NCBI GenBank assembly: GCA_965248775.1
Contig: OZ252150.1
Location: 1,178,001 to 1,242,000, forward strand
From: JBHHUI01 sp965248775
GTDB taxonomy: Bacteria > Chloroflexota > Anaerolineae > Anaerolineales > JBHHUI01
DNA: 64,000 nucleotides
Direction: 5' to 3'
Shown here: one piece after another, positions 9,597 to 18,723 of the stretch
Numbering within the stretch: position 1 is the stretch's first letter
Layout of the letters: every line of letters starts with the position of its first letter
Program-made: the position numbers and the translations under genes
The notes under the pieces: generated by a model
Told to the model about the DNA's origin: nothing
Database searches by the model: none
Seen by the model: only the letters and a program-made list of their open reading frames with translations

Positions 9597-10331
9597 TTAA
9601 ACAAGATGGCGACCGCCATCGATAAGTATTGTCTCCCCGGTAATGAAATCTCCATCCTGTAGAAGGAACATCAGTGTCTGAATGACGTCGCGCGTGGCAC
9701 CCATTCGGCGAGCTGGAATCTTTGAAATTAACTGTTCTTGATGGTCAGCGGATGCACCCGCAGGCGGCAAGATTGCTCCGAGGGCCAGACAGTTCACTTG
9801 CACTTGCGGGGCAAGTGTAACAGCCAGACTCTTCGTCATCGCTTCAATGCCAGACTTAGTTAAGGTATAAGCGAAAAATTCATCGTTGGGCCGTAAGATG
9901 CGCCAGTCAGTAATATTGATGATTTTACCGGGGTGTTCCAGATCCATCTGCGCGGCGAAAGCCTGGCTCAACAGGAACGGGGTTTTCAAATTAATTTGGA
10001 ACTGCAGGTCCCAAAGTTCAGATGTCGTTTCAGAGAGTGATCCGGACTTGAAGACAGCGGCGTTGTTGATGAGAATATCGATGCGTCCGTACTCTTTCAG
10101 GACGGCGGGGAAAACAGAATTAGCCGCGTCTTCGTTAGCAAGATCGGCCTGAAACGAAAATGCGCTGCCACCCTTCGCTTCGATCTCAGACACAGTCTCT
10201 TCCGCAGCCAAGGCCGAGCCACCATAATGCACTGTGACACGTGCACCGGCAGCAGCAAGGGCCAGAGAGATTGCACGGCCAAGCCTCCGCGCGCCACCTG
10301 TTACAAGAGCAACTTTATTCTCAAGGTCCAA
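9597..10331 (-). CDS. Short-chain dehydrogenase, pteridine-reductase-like (FolM/PTR1 type)
   Basis: A 244-residue NADPH-type short-chain dehydrogenase: VTGGARRLGR (the Arg-Arg in the glycine motif is typical of pteridine reductases), INNAAVF, catalytic YTLTKSG (Tyr, Lys), and VNCLALGAILPP. It is the first gene of the folate operon, 19 bp before folB, which supports dihydropterin or dihydrofolate reduction; organisms of this kind often lack folA and use such enzymes. Start is TTG 10331 with a G-rich site upstream. A general 3-oxoacyl-ACP reductase role cannot be excluded. Confidence 0.82.
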   Translation of the reverse strand: MDLENKVALVTGGARRLGRAISLALAAAGARVTVHYGGSALAAEETVSEIEAKGGSAFSFQADLANEDAANSVFPAVLKEYGRIDILINNAAVFKSGSLSETTSELWDLQFQINLKTPFLLSQAFAAQMDLEHPGKIINITDWRILRPNDEFFAYTLTKSGIEAMTKSLAVTLAPQVQVNCLALGAILPPAGASADHQEQLISKIPARRMGATRDVIQTLMFLLQDGDFITGETILIDGGRHLV

Positions 10332-10529
10332 GCTGCACCCCCACGGTTGATGAGATTCATGATCGATACGCCTCTAGTTCGACTCCCAATCATTATCCAC
10401 GCAGAGAATATTTTACTTCACTTGACCGCGAGCAGTCGTTGGATCTGAGATAAATTCGATTGGATCGTTTCGCTGTACGCGGTAAAATGCGGGCGTATTT
10501 CAGAATAACAATAATTAATTCTGTTCTTA

Positions 10530-11191
10530 TGCCCAGCTCTACTCGCACCCTGAAATCGCTCAGAGAAAATAACGACTGGCTATCGGATTTGCGCGCGGGA
10601 GGTACAATGCGCGAAACGGCTCTGACAGATTTGCGGGTCATTCTGCTCGATGGATTACGCCGTGGCCTGATCAGCCGGGTCAATACTGCCGGACCGGAGT
10701 TTGAGCCGCTCGCAGAGGATTTCGTCCAGGAAGCGCTGCTCAAAATCCTGGACAAACTGGATTCGTTCCGCGGGGAAAGCCAGTTCACAACCTGGGCACA
10801 CAAGATTGCTGTACGCACGGCCCTGAACGAACTCAGGCGCAAACGATGGAAGGACTTCTCCCTGGAAGACATGCAGGCCGGGCCAATAGATTTGCCGGTG
10901 GCCGGCGCCGCTTTTTCCGATCCTTCTCCGGGTCCGCCGCAAATCGCCGAGCGGTCTGAGATGGTTTCCCATGTAATGCACCTGGTGCATGAGGAACTTT
11001 CAGAGAAACAACGCAGGGCAATGATTGCAACAAGGGTCAACGGTGTTCCGATGTCGGTTGTGGCAGAGCAGATGGGCATGAATCGGAATGCCCTCTACAA
11101 GTTGCTCCACGATGCCCGTGTCCGTCTCAAGAAACGCCTATCTGAGGAGGGGCTTACTCCGGAGGAAGTGCTCGCGGTTTTTTCTGACTGA
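10530..11191 (+). CDS. ECF-type RNA polymerase sigma factor
   Basis: Sigma-70 region 2 is at about residues 65-115 (EDFVQEALLKILDKLDSF, TTWAHKIAVRTALNELRR) and region 4 at about 160-210 (LSEKQRRAMIATRVNGVP, then an HTH EQMGMNRNALYKLLHDARVRLKK). I start at ATG 10530 because NNDWLSDLRAGG before the later ATG 10607 resembles conserved N-termini of this ECF group; ATG 10607 has the better ribosome site (GGGAGG). No anti-sigma gene follows, which is unusual for an ECF. Single-gene unit, divergent from the folate operon. Confidence 0.88.
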
Positions 11192-11334
11192 GCTGTAGGC
11201 ACCTGAGATAAGCCGGCAGGTAAGAAAATCGTTTTTTACAGCATCGAAGTAATTGGAACCAAATTTACAAAATTTCATCTGAAATTACGCTACAGTTTAT
11301 TTTAGCTCCGAACTCAATAAGTGAGGATATAACC

Positions 11335-11637
11335 ATGGGACAAAAAGTTGTTTGGAATGACGTTGTTTTGGCGGAAAGTGCCGATACCCAAATGGTGGAA
11401 GGTAATTACTACTTTCCGCCCGAGTCCATAAATCAAGAATTCTTTAAATCCATTTCCATGAAAACAATGTGCCCGTGGAAGGGTGTCGCGAGTTATTACG
11501 ACGTCGAAGTAAATGGCGATGTGATACAGGGTGTGGCCTGGTACTATCCAGAGCCTAGTGACGCCGCGCGACAGATTAAAGATCATGTTGCGTTCTACCA
11601 GCGCGGTGGCATCAGAGTCGTCGCCGATAACGTTTAA
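11335..11637 (+). CDS. DUF427 domain protein
   Basis: A complete 100-residue member of DUF427. The family block TMCPWKGVASYYDVEV (about residues 42-57) and GVAWYYPEPSDAARQIKDHVAFY are intact. Function unproven; structures of the family show a compact beta-fold. Followed by the OsmC, pgl and nnrE genes on the same strand, so it may be the first gene of a small stress/metabolic unit. Confidence 0.88.
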   Translation: MGQKVVWNDVVLAESADTQMVEGNYYFPPESINQEFFKSISMKTMCPWKGVASYYDVEVNGDVIQGVAWYYPEPSDAARQIKDHVAFYQRGGIRVVADNV

Positions 11638-11740
11638 TTATTCCTGACCAATTCAGGAGAGAAGCTATGAACTCAAATGACGCCGTGCATTGCAGCGCGG
11701 CGTTTTCATTCTGATATCTAGGAAAGTCGACGGAAATTCT

Positions 11741-12178
11741 ATGGCGATAACGGCACGAAACCTAACCTACACTAAGGTTGAGATCAAATCGGATCGGCAT
11801 ACGCTTGTTGCGGACGAACCCATAGAATATGGGGGCAGCGACGAAGGTCCGAACCCCTACGATTTTCTCCTGAGTGCGCTCGCGGCCTGTAAGGTGATGA
11901 CAGCGCAAATGTATGCGCGCCGCAAAGACTGGCCGCTCGAAGAAGTAACTGTTAGTTTGGACACCTATAAAATTCACGCTCGAGATTGCGAAGACTGCGA
12001 GAGCGACCCCAATGCGCGCGTAGATATCATCGAAGGGAAAATTTACTTCAAGGGCAATCTGACCAACGAACAGCGAGTGCGCCTCAAGGAAATTGCGGAT
12101 CGCTGCCCTGTGCATCGCACTCTCACGACAGAAACAAAGATCCGTATGCAACTTGTCCCGGACTCAGGGGTGATCTAA
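11741..12178 (+). CDS. OsmC/Ohr-family peroxiredoxin-like protein
   Basis: A 145-residue OsmC-fold protein. Both redox cysteines are present: one in LAACKVMTAQMYAR (about residue 47) and one in DRCPVHRTLT (about 127). The spacing agrees with the thiol peroxidase family that reduces organic hydroperoxides. ATG 11741 is used, preceded by GGAAA; an upstream in-frame GTG/TTG extension lacks homologous sequence. Two further Cys (CEDCES) in the middle are unusual. Ends three bases before the pgl start. Confidence 0.88.
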   Translation: MAITARNLTYTKVEIKSDRHTLVADEPIEYGGSDEGPNPYDFLLSALAACKVMTAQMYARRKDWPLEEVTVSLDTYKIHARDCEDCESDPNARVDIIEGKIYFKGNLTNEQRVRLKEIADRCPVHRTLTTETKIRMQLVPDSGVI

Positions 12179-12181
12179 AAA

Positions 12182-12934
12182 TTGCTTGAACTCCGAGTCT
12201 TCCCGGACAGAGCTGCGCTGCTGCACGCAGCGGCCGACGAATTTGCAACTGTTCTACGTACAGCAGTCGCGGAGCGTGGCCGCTGTCTCGTTGCGCTCTC
12301 TGGAGGCAGTACGCCACAAGGGCTCTTCAAATTGTTGGCAAGGCCACCCTATTCTGAAGGACTTCCTTGGGAAAAATTGATCGTTTTATGGGGGGATGAA
12401 CGAGCAGTGGGCCCGGAAAGCTCTGACGCCAATTTTTGGATGGCGCGCAATTTGCTTCTGGATCATGTCTCGGTTACAGAGGAAAATATCTACAGGATTC
12501 CGGGGGAGTTGCTCCCGGTGGAAGCTGTTAGTTCCTATACCGAGACACTGGCTGCTCTGAGTAGAGAGCCACGCAGTTGGCCACGGTTGGATTTTGCGCT
12601 CATGGGCATGGGAAAAGATGGTCACACAGCCTCGCTCTTTCCCGGTCTAATCCCTGAGGCCGAAGCACATTCTCCGGTAATCGCAACCGTTGGCCAATAC
12701 GAAGATCGCCATCCACAGCGTATCTCCTTGACGCCATTGGTGTTCAATGACGCGCGCGTTGTTCTTTTTTTGGCTGTCGGTGAAGCCAAGGCGAAGACAC
12801 TTTCAGCGATTCTTGAGGGTCCAGAGATGTTGGCGGAATTGCCCGCACAACGCATCCAACCAACAGCGGGAGTATTGAAATGGTTCGTCGATGCTGCTGC
12901 GGCGGCGGAGTTGAAAATAAAGGTCAAGAGTTAG
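12182..12934 (+). CDS. pgl: 6-phosphogluconolactonase
   Basis: A 250-residue DevB/Pgl-type lactonase hydrolysing 6-phosphogluconolactone in the oxidative pentose phosphate pathway. Hallmarks: LVALSGGSTPQGLFKLLA (about residues 37-54), WGDERAVGPESSDANFWMA, and FALMGMGKDGHTASLFPG with active-site His. TTG 12182 is the start, three bases after the osmC stop, with AGGGG upstream; the pair is likely co-transcribed. No zwf or gnd in the window. Confidence 0.93.
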   Translation: MLELRVFPDRAALLHAAADEFATVLRTAVAERGRCLVALSGGSTPQGLFKLLARPPYSEGLPWEKLIVLWGDERAVGPESSDANFWMARNLLLDHVSVTEENIYRIPGELLPVEAVSSYTETLAALSREPRSWPRLDFALMGMGKDGHTASLFPGLIPEAEAHSPVIATVGQYEDRHPQRISLTPLVFNDARVVLFLAVGEAKAKTLSAILEGPEMLAELPAQRIQPTAGVLKWFVDAAAAAELKIKVKS

Positions 12935-12942
12935 GGTTTCTT

Positions 12943-13662
12943 GTGGATATTCCGAATTTGACAACGGAACAGATGCGCGAAGTTGATCGCGCTATGATCC
13001 AAGATTTCCATATCGAATTAATTCAGATGATGGAAAATGCCGGGAGAAATTTGGCGCATTTGGCGCGCATTCGTTTTCTGGATGGTGATCCTCGCAGAAA
13101 AAACATTGCCGTATTGGCAGGTAGTGGTGGCAATGGGGGTGGAGCTCTCGTTGCGGCCCGGCGACTGCACAATTGGGGGGCTGCTGTCAGGGTATTCGTG
13201 ACGAAGGATAAAACTGAGTTCACTCCCATCCCCGCCCATCAATTTAATATCCTTTCGCGGATGGGGGTTTCAGTAAATACCGCCGAGGTTCTTGATGGGG
13301 TTGGAGAAGTTGAGTTGATCATCGATGGAGTCATTGGGTATACACTGCATGGGGCGCCACGTGGAACTGCAGCTGACCTTATCCAATGGGCGAATGCGCA
13401 ATCCGCACCAGTCCTGTCATTGGACGTGCCATCTGGAATTGACGCGACTACGGGCGTCGTGTTCGAGCCTGTGATCCATGCGACTGCAACACTCACGCTT
13501 GCCCTCCCAAAAGAAGGGCTGCTGAATCCTGGGGCGGCCGATTTTGTCGGCGAGCTATACGTAGCTGACCTGAGTGTCCCGCCCGAACTTTACCTGGGTG
13601 ATAACTTAGCATTGAATGTTGGGCCAATCTTTGCGCAGGACGAAATTATTCGTGTCGTCTGA
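12943..13662 (+). CDS. nnrE: NAD(P)H-hydrate epimerase (YjeF N-terminal domain)
   Basis: Epimerises damaged (R)-NAD(P)HX for repair by the dehydratase. GTG 12943 is chosen since AGGG lies eight bases upstream and the sequence VDIPNLTTEQMREVDRAMI matches family starts. Motifs: LIQMMENAGRNLA, VLAGSGGNGGGALVAARRL, IIDGVIGY and SLDVPSGIDATTG (Asp of the active site). Only the epimerase half is present (239 residues); the C-terminal ADP-dependent dehydratase domain often fused to it is absent here. Starts eight bases after pgl stops. Confidence 0.92.
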   Translation: MDIPNLTTEQMREVDRAMIQDFHIELIQMMENAGRNLAHLARIRFLDGDPRRKNIAVLAGSGGNGGGALVAARRLHNWGAAVRVFVTKDKTEFTPIPAHQFNILSRMGVSVNTAEVLDGVGEVELIIDGVIGYTLHGAPRGTAADLIQWANAQSAPVLSLDVPSGIDATTGVVFEPVIHATATLTLALPKEGLLNPGAADFVGELYVADLSVPPELYLGDNLALNVGPIFAQDEIIRVV

Positions 13663-13749
13663 CGGCCTACGGGTAGATCATTTCGATCATCTAGCCCTAC
13701 TGTATTGCTATCTACATACTCGCTCCCCAAGTTGTCTAAACTGAATTCA

Positions 13750-14943
13750 ATGCGCACCCGAACAGTTATTCTCGTCGTCTCCACATATCTGCTTTCAGCT
13801 TGTTCTTCGGGAACGGGCAGCGCATCCATTGAGATTCCTGGAACGCATGAACAAGACACTGTTGACTCCACCCCCAATCAGAATGTCCATGATCCAGCAA
13901 CAACCAATCCCAGTCCGGGAATTGAATCATCAACAGCTTCTCCGGCTCTGAATGTCCCCCTTGTTGACTCCACCCCCGAACAGAATGTGGATGATCTTGC
14001 AACCAGCCTTCCCAATCTGGAAATCGAAACATCGACAGCGTCTCCGGCATTGAATGTCCGCAATCTGGATCAGCAAATCTATGACTACGCGCAGCTCATT
14101 CCACGCGATGGAATAATGCCGATTTATGAACCTGTCTTTGTGTCTGCCACGCAGGCGCCGCTACTGGACGAAGAACTCGTGATGGGCCTCACCTTCGATG
14201 ACGAGTCAAAGGCGTATCCGATAACCGTTCTTCGCCATCGCGAAATTGTAAATGACCAGTTGGGAGGCATCCCAATACTGGTCACCTGGTGACCAATTTG
14301 CTACACCGGTCTCGTGCACGACCGGCGCATTGATGGAGTGCCACACACCTTCGGCAATGAAGGCGCCTTGTTCATGAATGCCATGACCTGGTGGGATCAC
14401 GAGACCGGATCAGCCTGGTCGCAGCCCTGGGGGCGGGCTATTAAAGGCGAATACAAAGGGGTCGAGCTATTTCTGTTGCCATCGCAGTTGACTACCTGGT
14501 CGTCGTGGAAAGCCGAGTTCCCCGGTTCGCTCGTGATGGTCAATGATATAGAGCGGATAGGGAATCTTCGTCAGGAGTTCTATCCCGGCTTTGTAATAGG
14601 GCTCATCCTCGATGGGAATGCCAAAGCATATTATTACACTGACGTTGCAGAGATTGTCGTCCTGAATGACGATTTTGGTGGATTCCCCGTCCTGCTATGG
14701 GCTGCGGACAATAACTTCCATGCCTACCTGCGCAGAGCAGGTGATCAGGAATTGACGTTCGAATTAGATGGGAATAATATTGTCGATGTTGAAACCGGCT
14801 CGCAGTGGGACATCGCGCGTGGATTGGCAACAGGAGGCCCCCTTGCAGGCGCATCTCTGCAGCCGATTCCAAGCTCGACTAGCTATGACTGGGCCTGGTT
14901 CGATTTTTACCCCCAATCCGAAATGTACGTTAATACGAATTAA
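13750..14943 (+). CDS. DUF3179 lipoprotein with in-frame UGA at conserved Cys (candidate selenoprotein or nonsense mutant)
   Basis: ATG 13750 begins a lipoprotein signal (hydrophobic VVSTYLL then lipobox LSAC). Two tandem repeats of about 33 residues follow (each starts VDSTP and ends STASPALNV, 13861-14060). The DUF3179 domain runs from about codon 100 to the end: ITVLRHREIVND, GGIPILVTW, then TGA at 14290-14292, then PICYTGLVHDRRIDG, GNEGALFMNAMTWWDHETGS, SQPWGRAIKGEYKG. The family normally has VTYCPLC here, so the stop replaces the first Cys of a CxxC pair, giving UxxC if recoded. The frame stays clean to TAA at 14941-14943. Either selenocysteine or a simple nonsense mutation; other genes nearby carry nonsense codons, so caution is needed. 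Confidence 0.8.
14306..14325 (+). promoter_or_regulatory. Hairpin downstream of UGA, possible SECIS-like element
   Basis: CCGGTC pairs perfectly with GACCGG around an eight-base loop. The loop begins 20 nt after the UGA, inside the 16-37 nt range described for bacterial SECIS elements. Against it: the first two loop bases are T and C rather than containing G, unless an extra inner G-C pair forms. The hairpin also encodes a conserved protein stretch, so it may be fortuitous. Confidence 0.3.
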
Positions 14944-14960
14944 TAACTCTCACGTAGATT

Positions 14961-15641
14961 ATGATTGAATCGTACACGAAACTAGATCTCGCGCACTGGC
15001 GGCGTACCGTTGCGGAGATGTACTCTCGCGTTCGCCAGGACAGCCAGAATGATAGTGAGGGCGCTTGGAATATGTTACGAGCTAGCCGCAATTCATTGTT
15101 TCGCGACCATCCACAGTCACCGCTGGAAGCCCTACAGAAGCGCGCATTTCTGGAAATTCCATATTACCCCTATTCGTTTGAATATCGAGTCATCGGCCAA
15201 ATTAATTCGAATGTCGAAAGAAAAACAGTCCAAGTAGATTTATCCACCGAAGGTGCCTTTGCGTATACACGCATCGCAATTGTCAGGTTTGAACTCTGCG
15301 GAACGCAACAGAAGCTTAGTTTATTCTGGATTGAAGGATATGGCGGGGGCTTGTTCCTTCCTTTTCGGGATACGTCCAATGGTCAACATGGCACCTATGG
15401 TGGGGGCCGCTATCTCTACGACACCATCAAAGGGGCCGACCTCGGAGCTGCGTCTGATACACTCGTATTAGATTTTAATTACGCCTACAACCCATCCTGT
15501 GCTTATAGTTCTCGTTGGGTATGTCCCTTACCGCCAATGGAAAATCGTCTGTATACTGCAATCCGGGCCGGTGAGAAGGTCTACCCTCAGGTCGGGGACA
15601 CTAGTTTTGCAAACACGATAATCGCGAATGCAGCTGTTTAG
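14961..15641 (+). CDS. DUF1684 domain protein
   Basis: A complete 226-residue DUF1684 protein. Family landmarks: an N-terminal helical start with WR near residue 13, FRDHPQSPL, FLPFRDTSNGQHTYGG-like block (here FLPFRDTSNGQHGTYGGGRY), and the C-terminal FNYAYNPSCAYSSRWVCPLPP followed by IRAGEK. Function unknown. No signal peptide. It starts 17 bp after the DUF3179 gene and probably belongs to the same transcript. Confidence 0.9.
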   Translation: MIESYTKLDLAHWRRTVAEMYSRVRQDSQNDSEGAWNMLRASRNSLFRDHPQSPLEALQKRAFLEIPYYPYSFEYRVIGQINSNVERKTVQVDLSTEGAFAYTRIAIVRFELCGTQQKLSLFWIEGYGGGLFLPFRDTSNGQHGTYGGGRYLYDTIKGADLGAASDTLVLDFNYAYNPSCAYSSRWVCPLPPMENRLYTAIRAGEKVYPQVGDTSFANTIIANAAV

Positions 15642-15702
15642 TGAGGGGTTAATAAGGTACGCCTAGATGGCCGGGCGCTGACTCAATCCAAAGTTACTAG
15701 AC

Positions 15703-16788
15703 ATGGAATGCTCGATGATTAACACGGATACCGAAATGAATGCGCTAGGCATGCTCCGTTGGGAAGACACGCACGGCGAGCAGCAGGAATACTATCTGTA
15801 CGATGGGAAAACGGCGCAATTTGGCCGCCAGAAAGACGAATACGATGTTGTGTTGGATAGCACGCACGTTTCGCGACAGCACGCCAAGATCGCGTGGCGC
15901 GACGGCGGCTTCGAAGTAGAAGACCTCGGTAGTGCCAACGGCACGTTGGTGAACGGCGATCGGTTGGAACAAACCCATCTCTTGCGCGATGGCGACGTGA
16001 TCCAGTTTTATGACGTGAGCCTGACCTTCGCCGTCATCGGGCAGCCAGAGGTGGCGCCAGACATCGCGGAGACGATGATCGGCGCGCCACTCCCGACGCA
16101 ATCCCAACCAGAAGCGAGTGCTGCACCTACGCAGCGGCCCGGGCGTGGTTTCTGGTTTGCGTGGTTGGGCGTCACGGTTGTAGGCTGGACAGTCGGCTTC
16201 TTTGCGGGTTCAATCGTCGGGCTGCTGCTGCTCTTAGCCATCGGCCGGGTGGCGGGCCTCATCTTCGGCCTGTCCGTTGCCATCGCCGTAGCCGGCATGG
16301 CGGTTGGGGTCGCCCAATGGGTACTCCTGCGACGGCGAGTGGCTCAGGGCCGCTGGTGGCTGCTGGCGAGCATTGTGGGCTGGGCACTGAATTTGTTCAT
16401 ATTCATGCCTCTGATTGGCGGCCCCTCTTTGGCCGGACTGGGTGCACCCGAGGGCCTTGATGCCGGAGCAATGGCTGCTACAGGATTCCTGATCGGCGGA
16501 GTCGCCGGGATGGTCGTCGGCGGGTTGCAATGGCTGGTCTTGCGGCGCCACTTTTCCGGGGCATTTTTATGGGTACTTGGCAGCTTGCTGGCGTGGGCGC
16601 TGTCCTTGCTATTGTTTCTGCCTCTGATCGTCGGCGTGTTCTTTGCCGCGGTTCAAACCGTGCAATTTGCCGTCGTCGCTCTCGTCATCATCATTGTGGC
16701 TGTAGTTGGTACGGGTGTCGTGGGGGGCGGCATGACTGGCCTTGTGCTGCTTCGGATGCTGCGGCGTCCACTTACCAGCCTTGAATAA
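15703..16788 (+). CDS. FHA-domain protein with multi-pass membrane tail
   Basis: 361 residues. An FHA phosphothreonine-binding domain occupies about residues 25-110 (FGRQKDEYDVVLDSTHVSRQHAKI, split by the usual Gly-Arg and Ser-x-x-His pair; DLGSANGTLVNG). After a short Pro/Thr linker come about seven hydrophobic helices in internally repeated pairs, with the repeated motif QWLVLRR (positions about 215 and 280). The architecture suggests a membrane sensor recruiting phosphorylated partners; no kinase is visible nearby. The start could also be ATG 15715 or 15736. It directly precedes the surface-protein gene. Confidence 0.85.
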   Translation: MECSMINTDTEMNALGMLRWEDTHGEQQEYYLYDGKTAQFGRQKDEYDVVLDSTHVSRQHAKIAWRDGGFEVEDLGSANGTLVNGDRLEQTHLLRDGDVIQFYDVSLTFAVIGQPEVAPDIAETMIGAPLPTQSQPEASAAPTQRPGRGFWFAWLGVTVVGWTVGFFAGSIVGLLLLLAIGRVAGLIFGLSVAIAVAGMAVGVAQWVLLRRRVAQGRWWLLASIVGWALNLFIFMPLIGGPSLAGLGAPEGLDAGAMAATGFLIGGVAGMVVGGLQWLVLRRHFSGAFLWVLGSLLAWALSLLLFLPLIVGVFFAAVQTVQFAVVALVIIIVAVVGTGVVGGGMTGLVLLRMLRRPLTSLE

Positions 16789-16951
16789 GCTTCTAACAGA
16801 GAGACTTTGGGGTGTGTGCTTCTTTCGGATCTGATTATATCGAGTATAAATATGACGCGCACTGGGACGCAGCTTGGCACGTATCTGAGACGTGTAAAGG
16901 TTATACTCTCTTCAATTGCACTAATCAGAAAGGGATATCGAGAATAATTAG

Positions 16952-18403
16952 ATGTTGAAAAAGCTGCCTTCGCTCTTGCTAGTGAGCCTACTGTTCCTAA
17001 GCCTATCCGCTTTCGACGCACTTCCGGCCGGGCAGCCGCAATCTGGGAACTGCACAGCGGCACAGGCCGAAGCGGGCGAATGTAAGATTGATCTCGATGA
17101 AGATGATGATGAGGAGGATGAAAATGACGGCTGGTGGAATAGCCTGCAGGACTTCAATTCTCCGAGCCATACCTTAGGCCTGATTTTCCTCCAGCCCTAC
17201 GAAGTTTCGCTGATCGACGAACGCCTGACCCAGACCGGCGATGGAATTTTTGAAACGTGGGAAAGGCAGCAAAACGGCCAATTCTCATCCTTTGGAGAAG
17301 CGCTAGGAATCGCTAGGACCAAGGGGAATTCTTTGCTCGATCAATGGATTGCCGAGCGCGGGGAGCCAGGTCAGGGCGGACAAACATTAGGTGGCGGCCC
17401 GACACCCCCTTCCCAGAATGATGGTTCCTCGGAGGCAGCTGCCGCCCAAGGATCGTTCGAGGGTGACCGCACCGGAGCCGGGATAAGCGTCTCTGACTCT
17501 TCTTGGTGGCAAATTGGTCTAAACTGGCTTGTTGATCAAGCGGTCGGAGCAGTTACGGGCTGGTTGCCCGGAGATAGTGGGGCGAGGTTATTTAATGACG
17601 AGGGAGAATGGGATCCTCAAATAACGGTGGCAGGGTTTTGTATTTGGGGCTGTGACGTTGATGACGAAGAACCAGAAGAAGATGAGGAACCCGTCGAAGA
17701 CTCGGAAGAGCCGGAGGAAGATGGCGAAGACGACCAAACCGATCTCGAACTTTGCGAATCAGGGGATGAAGCTGCTTGTGCCCGGGTTAACCAAGAGGAC
17801 GCTTCAAATTGTCCACCTGAACTAGCAGGGTGCAACGACGGTGAGGAAATCGAAATCCCGGCCGAGATTGCGGCCGAACTGGGTGCTGATCCCTGTATAG
17901 ACCCAGGCGCTGCTCCCGGAGTAAATCCGTGTTTGGTTAACCCGGGCGAAGAAGGTGGAAACGAACCTGCAAACCCCGATGAGGTGGCCGAGCTTGTTCC
18001 GGAAAGTCCATGTGGGCCACCCGACGCTGGCATAGCGGCTCCAATCGATCCAAACCCCGAAGGCGTACCAATCGATTGCGACGAACCACTCCCTGAGAAT
18101 TTCAACGACCCCAATCAGGGTGCCGTGGACCCGAAAGAACCGGACGACGATAATCCATTCACACCCGTCAGCGGCGGGACGACCCCTGGCGAAACCGGTG
18201 GCGGCGACCCTATCCCCGTAACCGACTCTGACGACAAAGGCGCAGCCGGGAATGCTGATGAGGCCTCAGAGCAGGGCTCCGACGAAAGCGAATCTGCACC
18301 CGCCTCTGACGCATCCGAGCCTGCGTCGGGCTCTGATGGCCAGGGTGAGTCCACAGTCAGTCAAACTACGACGACTGAGGCTGGTGCGTATTGCATCATG
18401 TAA
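16952..18403 (+). pseudogene. Acidic Cys-containing surface protein, N-terminal part (gene cut by IS)
   Basis: The N-terminal 479 codons of a large exported protein. A Sec signal peptide (MLKKLPSLLLVSLLFLSLSAF) is followed by acidic stretches (for example DLDEDDDEEDENDG at about residue 47 and a Glu/Asp/Pro-rich run near 235-260), scattered Cys, and a Ser/Glu/Asp-rich tail ending in STVSQTTTTEAG. The last five codons belong to an inserted IS that begins at 18389. The missing C-terminal part resumes at 22005 in a compatible frame, with the Thr-rich repeats and membrane anchor. No enzymatic domain recognised; a cell-surface, possibly cation-binding, stalk protein is an inference. Confidence 0.78.
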
Positions 18404-18561
18404 GAATCTTACCCTGAGAAGCCGTTGCCAGTCCAGTTTTTCCATCATTTTCAACCCGATTCGAGGTGTGACTTTTCGATCAATTGGTCAAGCCTCACTT
18501 AGTTTCCTCTGCTTCCGCTGGAGCTGCCTGACGCGCAGCCGAAGCCACGCAGGCGAGCACT

Positions 18562-18613
18562 GTCAACACCCCTTGTTGAGATGCGTGTGCAAAGAGCGTC
18601 AAGGGGTGTTGAC
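18562..18613. repeat. Inverted repeat (14-bp perfect arms) inside IS
   Basis: GTCAACACCCCTTG at 18562-18575 and its exact reverse complement at 18600-18613, 24 bp apart. It lies in the 320-bp non-coding stretch between the IS left end and the transposase stop; it could act as a terminator-like barrier or part of the transposase binding site. No T-run follows. Confidence 0.8.
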
Positions 18614-18723
18614 GAAGCGCAGCCGCAGTGGCACGCTGCGGAGCGCAGGGGGCTCCAGCGAGAAGCAGGCGTTCTGTTTCCCGTTGGTGAGCCGAGATAA
18701 AAGCAGGCTGGTAGTCGACACAT

